NCBI GenBank assembly: GCA_030630395.1
Contig: DAOVNE010000058.1
Coordinates: 1 to 7,321 of the forward strand
Origin: Candidatus Eiseniibacteriota bacterium
GTDB taxonomy: Bacteria > Joyebacterota > Joyebacteria > Joyebacterales > Joyebacteraceae
DNA length: 7,321 nt
Reading direction: 5' to 3'
Below, piece by piece: positions 1 through 5,429 of the stretch. A model generated the notes under the pieces. That model ran no database searches. It was not told where the DNA came from and was given only the letters and a program-made list of their open reading frames with translations. The translations under genes and the position numbers were made by a program. Each line of letters starts with the position of its first letter. The stretch's first letter is position 1.

Positions 1-65
1 CCGTGGAGAGCGCAGTCGACGAGGCCATCAAGGAGAAGCTGAGATCGCTCGGTTACATCGAGTAG
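1..65 (+). CDS. C-terminal tail of an upstream AlkP-superfamily phosphodiesterase paralog (partial)
   Basis: Only the last 20 codons are present, read from base 3 to the TAG at 63-65: VESAVDEAIKEKLRSLGYIE. This matches the C-termini of three complete genes in the window (VESPVDDEVRERLRSLGYIE at the end of gene 2, IESPVDEEVRERLRSLGYIQ in gene 3, ISSTVDDEVLERLRSLGYIE in gene 5), so the gene is almost certainly a sixth member of the tandem family whose body lies left of the window. At the DNA level its end is nearly the same as that of gene 5 (CTGAGATCGCTCGG, then T or C, then TACATCGAG). The final GYIE codons and stop form the first unit of the 28-bp repeat array that follows. Its catalytic status cannot be judged from this fragment. 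Confidence 0.85.
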   Translation, partial: VESAVDEAIKEKLRSLGYIE

Positions 66-190
66 CAGAACAGCTTGCGATTACGTCGAGCAGCAGAGCG
101 GATTGCGGTTACATGGAGCAGCGGAGCGGATAGCGGTTACATCGAGTAGCGGAGCAGCTTGCGGCTACATCGAGCAGCAGAACAGCTTGC
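51..190 (+). repeat. Five tandem copies of a 28-bp repeat overlapping the upstream gene's stop codon
   Basis: Five contiguous 28-bp units lie at 51-78, 79-106, 107-134, 135-162 and 163-190, with no spacers. The core is GGTTACATCGAG, then T/C, then AGC, followed by a purine-rich stretch and (T/A)GC. By eye, units 1 and 4 differ at two positions, units 1 and 5 at two, and units 2 and 3 are more diverged but share GAGCGGA. Unit 1 includes the codons Gly-Tyr-Ile-Glu-stop of the upstream gene. Because 28 is not a multiple of three, the frame rotates: only unit 4 is back in the frame of unit 1. Units 1 and 4 carry TAG at the stop position, while out-of-frame units 2, 3 and 5 carry CAG. The array fills most of the 145-nt gap before gene 1. 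There is no palindrome and no sign of a mobile element. Confidence 0.93.
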
Positions 191-197
191 TGCCTAC

Positions 198-203
198 AGG
201 AGG
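198..203 (+). promoter_or_regulatory. Ribosome binding site that fixes the gene 1 start
   Basis: A perfect AGGAGG lies 7 nt upstream of the in-frame GTG at 211, immediately after the last 28-bp repeat. It makes 211 the start rather than the upstream in-frame TTG at 103, which sits inside the repeat array and has no such site. Confidence 0.85.
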
Positions 204-210
204 ACGGGAA

Positions 211-1485
211 GTGATCGGACGATGGAGAATCGTGAGAGCAACGCTCGGCCTTGTGGTCGTCGCCCTGTTGCTCTGTCTGGTGGCCGGTTGTGGGAACAGG
301 GGTGACGTCGTCGAGCGGCGGTTTCTCCTGGTAGGCCTCGACGGTCTTGAGTGGAGTGCTGTGGAACCGCTCCTCGAGGAGGGGAGACTCCCCAATCTTC
401 AGGCGCTCATGAACCGGGGTGTCTGGTGCAGACTCAGATCGCTCGAACCGAAACGCAAGTCACCCGTCATATGGACGACCATGGCAACAGGTAAGCTCCC
501 GGACAAGCACGGCATCAGCGACTACGTCGACCCCACGACCAAGAAGCTGCTCACAAGCAACGTTCGCACCGCGCGGACGTTCTGGGACATCCTCGGTGAG
601 CGCGGGCTTACCGTGACCGTCATCGGATGGCTCGTTAGCTGGCCGGCCGAAGAGGTCAACGGGTATATGGTGACAGACTACTTCCGCTATCCACCGAAGC
701 CGGACCGCCCACTTCCAGAGAACCTGACCTATCCCGATGAGCTTGTCGCAGAGATCGAGCCGCTTCGCGTCGTCGACAGAAACATCCCCGACAGCGAGGT
801 CGAGCGGTTCTTCGATATCGCAAACGCGATGAGCGGAGAAGAAGCACAGCGGCTGCCCGTGGATGAGATGTTCCGCGAGATGAGGGCGATCAGCGACATG
901 GAAGGACATATGGAGCAGTTCAAGGACTTCTTCGCTGCTGACCGCACTTACATGGCAGTCGCACAGCACCTCATCCGGAAGCACCCAACCGATATCTCTG
1001 TTGTCTATCTGCGAGGCACCGATTCAGTCAGCCATAAGTTCTGGGCTGCCGGTTGGCCGGGCGATGTCGGGGTGGAGGTCGCCGAGACCGACACGCGCGT
1101 ATTCGGAGAGACGGTCGAGCGCTATTACGTCTATGCCGACGAGATGCTTGGCGAGCTCATCGCCGAGTTCGGTGACGATGCCACGGTCATGGTCTGCTCC
1201 GACCACGGCTTCACGGGTCCCCGTTCGCCAAACGAGAGAGGCGGCATCAAGGACCACGGTCCGCTGGGCGTCTTCGTACTCGCCGGCCCCGGTATCAGGA
1301 GTGGGGGAGAGATAGAAGAGACCAGTGTACGTGACATCACGCCGACGATCCTGGAGCTCTTCGGGCTGCCGATCGGGGAGGACATGGACGGGGTGGTCAT
1401 GGTGGAGGCATTCGAGGACGACTACTTGAGCGCGCATCCAGTTCGTCAGATTCCTACTTACGAGATCTCGGAGGAAGAGGAGTGA
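211..1485 (+). CDS. AlkP-superfamily type I phosphodiesterase/nucleotide pyrophosphatase-like lipoprotein (paralog 1)
   Basis: A 424-residue exported enzyme of the type I phosphodiesterase/nucleotide pyrophosphatase branch of the alkaline phosphatase superfamily, predicted to hydrolyse a phosphate (di)ester with two metal ions outside the cytoplasm. The GTG start follows a perfect AGGAGG. Residues 1-27 form a lipoprotein signal peptide (basic MIGRWRIVR, hydrophobic core, lipobox VAGC, Cys27; Gly at +2). Visible active-site residues are Asp44 in GLDGLEW, Ser84 in SPVIWTTMATGK (at the nucleophile position, nine residues before the conserved TG), Asp271 and His275 in TDSVSHKFW, Asp331-His332 in CSDHGF, and His349 in KDHGP. 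HGI follows the nucleophile loop as usual, and WPAEEVNGYMV (about residue 150) is a motif shared with its siblings. The fold closes with DITPTIL and GLPIGEDMDG. Unlike genes 2, 3 and 5 it ends in an acidic SEEEE without the LRSLGYIE tail. Its stop overlaps the start of gene 2 by 4 bp. The substrate is unknown. Confidence 0.93.
   Translation: MIGRWRIVRATLGLVVVALLLCLVAGCGNRGDVVERRFLLVGLDGLEWSAVEPLLEEGRLPNLQALMNRGVWCRLRSLEPKRKSPVIWTTMATGKLPDKHGISDYVDPTTKKLLTSNVRTARTFWDILGERGLTVTVIGWLVSWPAEEVNGYMVTDYFRYPPKPDRPLPENLTYPDELVAEIEPLRVVDRNIPDSEVERFFDIANAMSGEEAQRLPVDEMFREMRAISDMEGHMEQFKDFFAADRTYMAVAQHLIRKHPTDISVVYLRGTDSVSHKFWAAGWPGDVGVEVAETDTRVFGETVERYYVYADEMLGELIAEFGDDATVMVCSDHGFTGPRSPNERGGIKDHGPLGVFVLAGPGIRSGGEIEETSVRDITPTILELFGLPIGEDMDGVVMVEAFEDDYLSAHPVRQIPTYEISEEEE
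1470..1475 (+). promoter_or_regulatory. Ribosome binding site of gene 2, inside the end of gene 1
   Basis: GGAGGA lies 6 nt before the GTG at 1482, within the acidic C-terminal codons of gene 1 (EEE). It supports the overlapping GTGA stop/start at 1482-1485 and suggests translational coupling of genes 1 and 2. Confidence 0.75.
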
Positions 1486-2801
1486 GAACTGCCCGCATCG
1501 TGCTGAGCATCGCGGTCTTTGCAGCACTTACAGTCACCGGACTAAGCCTCTCCTCCTGTTCACGGGAGGAGACCGGACCGATCGAGCGAAGGGTGATGAT
1601 CATCGGTGTCGACGGCCTCGAGTGGGACGTGATGGGTCCGTTGATCGAGGCCGGCAAGCTGCCGACTTTCGCGCGTCTCCTGAATGAAGGAGCGTGGGGG
1701 GAGATACAGTCGCTCGACATTCTCGAGTCGCCCGTTATCTGGACCAGCATCGCAACGGGGAAATCGTACGAGAAGCACGGGATCACCGGATTTGCCAAGG
1801 TGAGGCACGGCGCATCCGAGCCTACACCAATGACATCGAACGTCAGGCGCGTGGAGGCGATCTGGAATATCCTCGGAGAGCGGGGCTTAAGCGTCGGAGT
1901 AATCGGGTGGCTTGCAACCTGGCCGGCCGAGCCCGTGAACGGCTACATGGTGTCGTCGTACTTCAACTACGGATGGAGCGACAGCCGTGGCGAGAAGAAC
2001 AGACGGATCACCTTCCCCGAGGGTCTCGCGGACGACCTGGCTGAGTATCGTGTCAGCTCCGGTGATATCTCCGAGGAGCAGGTCCACGAATTCCTCGCGG
2101 CGGATGTGGGGTCAGGGGATCTGGAGGGTTCGCTTACGGCGCGCGTCGAAGCGCTGCGCGGAGCGATTGCGACTGACGAGACGGCCAGACGTGTGGGGCA
2201 CTCTCTGGCGAGGAGTTTTCCGACGGACCTGTTTGCCGTCTACTTCAGAGGAGTGGATGGCCCGAGTCACAAGTTCTGGACCGACGCGTTTCCCGGAACC
2301 GGACCTCCTCTTACCGAGGAAGAAGAGAAACTGTTCGGGCAGGTCGTTCTCAGATACTACGAGTATATGGATCGCGTCGTCGGTGAGTTTCTTGAGTACG
2401 CCGACGAGAATACAACCGTAGTGGTCACGTCGGATCACGGCCACTCAGGTCCGAAGCTCAGGGGTGAGACGTACCACTGGGGCATCGCGATGCACGATCC
2501 GTCGGGCGTTGTGGTTCTGTGGGGCCGCGACGTCGTTCCTGGACAGCTGTCCGATCCGAGTGTGCTCGATATCACTCCAACGATTCTCGCTCTGTACGGG
2601 CTCCCGGTAGCGGACGATATGGATGGGCGCGTGCTCGCGGAGGCCATCGATCCGGCCTTCTTGAGAGCGCATCCGATCATGACCGTGGCCACGTACGAGA
2701 CGAGCGGATCCACCTCCGGCTCGCAGGATCAGGAGCCAGTGGAATCGCCCGTCGATGACGAGGTGCGCGAGCGGCTGCGGTCGCTCGGGTACATAGAGTA
2801 G
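1482..2801 (+). CDS. AlkP-superfamily type I phosphodiesterase-like lipoprotein (paralog 2)
   Basis: A 439-residue sibling of gene 1 with the same predicted two-metal phosphodiesterase fold. The GTG start overlaps the gene 1 stop (GTGA) and has GGAGGA 6 nt upstream. The signal peptide ends at lipobox LSSC (Cys26, Ser at +2). The active-site set is complete: Asp44 (GVDGLEW), Ser83 in ESPVIWTSIATGK, Asp259 and His263 in VDGPSHKFW, Asp318-His319 in TSDHGH, and His338 in AMHDPSG. KHGI follows the nucleophile loop and WPAEPVNGYMVS is present. After the fold (DITPTIL, GLPVADDMDGRVL) comes AHP...TYE, then a flexible Ser/Gly/Gln linker (SGSTSGSQDQ) and the conserved tail VESPVDDEVRERLRSLGYIE. Such LxxLGY-like ends are, from memory, frequent in sulfatase- and AlkP-type proteins. 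An 11-nt gap separates it from gene 3. Substrate unknown; catalytic competence is inferred from the residues. Confidence 0.94.
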   Translation: MRTARIVLSIAVFAALTVTGLSLSSCSREETGPIERRVMIIGVDGLEWDVMGPLIEAGKLPTFARLLNEGAWGEIQSLDILESPVIWTSIATGKSYEKHGITGFAKVRHGASEPTPMTSNVRRVEAIWNILGERGLSVGVIGWLATWPAEPVNGYMVSSYFNYGWSDSRGEKNRRITFPEGLADDLAEYRVSSGDISEEQVHEFLAADVGSGDLEGSLTARVEALRGAIATDETARRVGHSLARSFPTDLFAVYFRGVDGPSHKFWTDAFPGTGPPLTEEEEKLFGQVVLRYYEYMDRVVGEFLEYADENTTVVVTSDHGHSGPKLRGETYHWGIAMHDPSGVVVLWGRDVVPGQLSDPSVLDITPTILALYGLPVADDMDGRVLAEAIDPAFLRAHPIMTVATYETSGSTSGSQDQEPVESPVDDEVRERLRSLGYIE

Positions 2802-2812
2802 GAGTTCCCGAC

Positions 2813-4159
2813 ATGACACGGCATCCAGTCTATCTATCTCTCACCGTTCTCCTGACGGCCGCTGTCGTCCTCGCCATCTCCGGATGCGACTCCAATCCAC
2901 CGGTCGAAGGACCGCCCGGACCGATACTGGTCATCGGTATCGACGGCGCCGAATGGAGTGTGATGGAGCCGCTGCTCGAGGCCGGTGAACTCCCGAACCT
3001 CGCGCGGCTGATGGCTGACGGCGCGAGCGGTCCTCTGCGTTCGCTCGAACCTCGCAGGAAATCCCCTGTGATCTGGACGACCATCGCAACAGGAAGGTCG
3101 CCGGACGATCACGGCGTGGGAGGGTTCCTTGTCGGAGACGACCAGCGGGGCCGGACCTCGTATTCCCACTACTCGAGCAACATGTGGCAGGCGCCCGCGT
3201 TCTGGGACATCTTCGGACGCAACGGATTCGATGTCGGTATCATCGCCTGGCTCGTCACCTGGCCGCCGTGGGAGGTCAACGGCTTCATGGTATCGCAGCA
3301 CCTCCAGTATCTCTCAGACTTCTACGGCGCCGATGATGGCAGGGGCGTGACATGGCCCGGGGAACTCGAGGAGGGCATCACTCCCTTTGCACGGGGAAGC
3401 TCGGCGATAACACACGACGAACTCGCTCGCTTCGTCAACGAGGAGAGCGAGCTTGGAATGAGCGCACTCCAGGAGCACTACGACACAGCGCTCAGAACGG
3501 CGCTGTCCGGTGACGAGTCCGCGATGGGCGTTGCCGGGTTCCTTTTTGCGAAACACTTGCCTGCGTTGTCGTGCGTCTACATTCGCGGAGTCGATGAGGT
3601 GTCGCACCGATTCTGGATCTACGAACACGAGGAGACGCTACCGCCGCACGATCCCCAGCGTCCCACGACGGCGCTTCTGCGAAAGCAGGCTCAAGCTCTC
3701 GGCGGACTCGTGAGAGAATACTACAGGTACACCGATGAACATGTCGGCAGACTGCTCGAGATCTTTCCCGACGAGACCACTGTTCTCGTTTGTTCAGATC
3801 ATGGCTTCCGCGGACCCGGGGTCTGGGGAGAGCATCGGCCATGGATGGGAGAGGATCAGCACGCGCTGGACGGCGTCATCATCATAAGTGGCCCAGGGAT
3901 AGAACACGGCGCGTCCATTGAGGGCGCAACCGTGTATGACATAGCTCCGACGCTTCTCACAATGGCAGGGCTGCCTGTCGGTGAGGACATGTCCGGAAGC
4001 CCGCTTTCAGATGTATTCACGGAGGAATTCTCATCCACTCACGGCATGACGACGATCACCACGTACAGCCAGACCGTGCGTGATGACACGGGGCCGATAG
4101 AGTCGCCTGTGGATGAGGAGGTCAGAGAGAGGCTCAGATCGCTTGGGTATATACAGTAG
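2813..4159 (+). CDS. AlkP-superfamily type I phosphodiesterase-like lipoprotein (paralog 3)
   Basis: A 448-residue sibling. ATG at 2813 is preceded by GGAG at 2801-2804, which overlaps the stop of gene 2. The lipoprotein signal ends in ISGC, with Cys25 followed by Asp26. In E. coli, Asp at +2 favours inner-membrane retention, so this copy may sit in a different membrane from its siblings (whether the host follows that rule is unknown). The active site is complete: Asp44 (GIDGAEW), Ser84 in KSPVIWTTIATGR, Asp261 and His265 in VDEVSHRFW, Asp329-His330 in CSDHGF, and His350 in QHALDG. The nucleophile loop is followed by DHGV instead of KHGI, and the WP.E.VNG motif reads WPPWEVNGFMVS. There is a longer loop before the second metal motif (HEETLPPHDPQRPTTALLRKQ, about residues 270-290). 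The C-terminus keeps the family tail, ending RSLGYIQ. It stands alone between the overlapping pairs 1/2 and 4/5. Confidence 0.94.
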   Translation: MTRHPVYLSLTVLLTAAVVLAISGCDSNPPVEGPPGPILVIGIDGAEWSVMEPLLEAGELPNLARLMADGASGPLRSLEPRRKSPVIWTTIATGRSPDDHGVGGFLVGDDQRGRTSYSHYSSNMWQAPAFWDIFGRNGFDVGIIAWLVTWPPWEVNGFMVSQHLQYLSDFYGADDGRGVTWPGELEEGITPFARGSSAITHDELARFVNEESELGMSALQEHYDTALRTALSGDESAMGVAGFLFAKHLPALSCVYIRGVDEVSHRFWIYEHEETLPPHDPQRPTTALLRKQAQALGGLVREYYRYTDEHVGRLLEIFPDETTVLVCSDHGFRGPGVWGEHRPWMGEDQHALDGVIIISGPGIEHGASIEGATVYDIAPTLLTMAGLPVGEDMSGSPLSDVFTEEFSSTHGMTTITTYSQTVRDDTGPIESPVDEEVRERLRSLGYIQ

Positions 4160-4171
4160 AGGCACCTCGAC

Positions 4172-4178
4172 AGGAGAG
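4172..4178 (+). promoter_or_regulatory. Ribosome binding site that fixes the gene 4 start
   Basis: AGGAGAG lies 9 nt before the ATG at 4188, in the 28-nt gap after gene 3. It supports starting gene 4 at 4188. The open frame extends back to 4113 inside gene 3, but a start there would lack a ribosome site and would put about 25 charged residues ahead of the membrane anchor. Confidence 0.75.
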
Positions 4179-4187
4179 CGACAAGGC

Positions 4188-5429
4188 ATGAACCGCGAGA
4201 AGATACTGGGCGTACTCATCGCCGTCGTGCTGGTTGCGGCGGTCGTGGTCGTTGTGATGAAGACCCGCGCACCAGAGGGCGAAGTCGAATCGGCTCCTAC
4301 CCCCGCAGCACTCGAGACGGGCACAGTGAAGATGCTCATCATCGGTATCGAGGGTCTTGAGCCGTCCCTTGTCGCGCGTTTCTCCGAGAGAGGGCAGCTA
4401 CCCAATCTCGCGCGGCTCATGGAGGAGGGAGTCTCCGGAGAGTTTCCGGCTCTGGAGAGGGGAATAGCGCCGGAGATATCCTGGACGTCGCTGGCCACCG
4501 GCATGAAGCCGGAGAACCAGGGCATCGGTGGACAGGTTCTCTCTCCCAGAGGCGACCTTGTGGATTCCAATCTGGTGCCGTCGTCCCGGACTGTGGACGC
4601 AATCTGGACACATCTGTCGGCAATGAAACAGTCGGTTGGTGTGGTCGGGTGGCCGGGAACGTGGCCCGTGGAGACGATAGACGGTGTGATCGTGGGGCAG
4701 TACAGTCGTCTGATTCTCGATCGTAGGCACGGGGGAGATGTGAACGATCGCATCCAGCCCGCCTCGCAGCAACAGGCGCTTGACGCTCTCATGATCGATG
4801 AAGGTGAGATAACAAGAAAACACTTGGCCGGATTCCTCAATCTCGATACGCCGATGGGGTTCGAGGCTCTCGTCGGACAGAACTACACGAGTCTTGCGCA
4901 TGCCTATGCGGCCGACAACTCGAACACGAGGGTCGCTATTGAGATCGCCGCCGATCCCGGAGTGGAGTATCTGCTCGTGCATCTGGAAGGCCTGGACAGC
5001 GTGTGTCAGCGATTCTGGCACTACATGGATCCGGAGTCGGTCATGGGCGGAGCCGCCCTGGATGATCGAGCACGGGCCGAGCTGATGGAACAATCCAGGA
5101 CGCTTGGCAGCGCCATCGAGCGCTACTACAGCTTCCTGGACACGATCGTTGGGATGCTGGCCGAACTGGTTCAAGAGGACGGCACAATTGCGGTCGTGAC
5201 CGATCACGGCTACATCGGTGTCAGACTGGATCGTGGAGGTAACCCGCTGGTTGGGTTCGATATGCACAGCAGTCGAGGCTTCTGGATTCTGAAGGGCTCG
5301 AGCGTCATTGAGAGCGGTCAAACTGTGGAGTGTGAGATGTTTGACTTCGCCCCGACCGTGATGGAGGCCGCGGGAGTTGCGTTTCCCGAGGGCACCGATG
5401 GCAGGATCCTTGAGGAGGTGCTCAGGTGA
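4188..5429 (+). CDS. Membrane-anchored AlkP-superfamily paralog, probable pseudoenzyme (paralog 4)
   Basis: A 413-residue divergent sibling. Its N-terminus is a short basic stretch (MNREK), one very hydrophobic membrane segment (residues 6-24, rich in Val) and KTR. There is no lipobox Cys, so it looks like a bitopic protein with the AlkP domain outside. The fold is recognisable throughout: LIIGIEGLEP, LPNLARLMEEGVSGEF, SWTSLATG, TWPVETIDG, DSVCQRFW, VTDHGY, DFAPTVMEAAGV, DGRILEEVL. Three catalytic positions are changed: the first metal Asp is Glu55 (GIEG), the nucleophile region SPVIW is replaced by APEISW (Ala94-Pro95, with one extra residue), and the metal His of DxxxH is Gln274 (DSVCQ). 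HGI has become QGI. Asp270, Asp339-His340 and His360 remain. It also lacks the AHP...TYE segment and the LRSLGYIE tail. The frame is intact and the codon use looks like its neighbours, which argues for a retained structural or regulatory role rather than decay. The stop overlaps the start of gene 5 by 4 bp. Confidence 0.92.
   Translation: MNREKILGVLIAVVLVAAVVVVVMKTRAPEGEVESAPTPAALETGTVKMLIIGIEGLEPSLVARFSERGQLPNLARLMEEGVSGEFPALERGIAPEISWTSLATGMKPENQGIGGQVLSPRGDLVDSNLVPSSRTVDAIWTHLSAMKQSVGVVGWPGTWPVETIDGVIVGQYSRLILDRRHGGDVNDRIQPASQQQALDALMIDEGEITRKHLAGFLNLDTPMGFEALVGQNYTSLAHAYAADNSNTRVAIEIAADPGVEYLLVHLEGLDSVCQRFWHYMDPESVMGGAALDDRARAELMEQSRTLGSAIERYYSFLDTIVGMLAELVQEDGTIAVVTDHGYIGVRLDRGGNPLVGFDMHSSRGFWILKGSSVIESGQTVECEMFDFAPTVMEAAGVAFPEGTDGRILEEVLR
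5413..5418 (+). promoter_or_regulatory. Ribosome binding site of gene 5, inside the end of gene 4
   Basis: A perfect AGGAGG 7 nt before the GTG at 5426 lies within the last codons of gene 4. With the GTGA overlap at 5426-5429 it indicates coupled translation of genes 4 and 5. Confidence 0.82.

Noticed and set aside
51..190. The five 28-bp repeats as a CRISPR array
   Set aside because: The 28-bp length is CRISPR-like, but the units abut directly without spacers, vary in sequence, and overlap the end of a coding gene.
103..210. Upstream TTG start for gene 1, adding 36 residues
   Set aside because: The added stretch is repeat-array sequence and would place a long polar segment before the lipoprotein signal. 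The GTG at 211 has a perfect AGGAGG and gives a standard signal peptide.
431..443. CTCAGATCGCTCG inside gene 1 resembling the tail-coding DNA and repeat flank
   Set aside because: It encodes LRSLEP in the body of the fold, at the same place as LRSLEP in gene 3. The likeness to the LRSLGYI tail codons is short and best explained by chance and codon bias.
4160..4187. The 28-nt gap between genes 3 and 4 as another copy of the 28-bp repeat
   Set aside because: Only the length agrees; the sequence does not match the repeat units.
4398..5321. 307-codon open frame on the minus strand across gene 4, and a 269-codon one at 4031-4840
   Set aside because: Both lie opposite gene 4, whose paralogy with four neighbours proves the plus-strand reading. 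The two antisense frames overlap each other, have no recognisable domain, and are typical of high-GC shadow frames.
4188..5429. Gene 4 as a decaying pseudogene
   Set aside because: No frameshift or internal stop is present, the start and ribosome site are good, the fold motifs are all recognisable, and it overlaps the next gene neatly. A maintained pseudoenzyme fits better.
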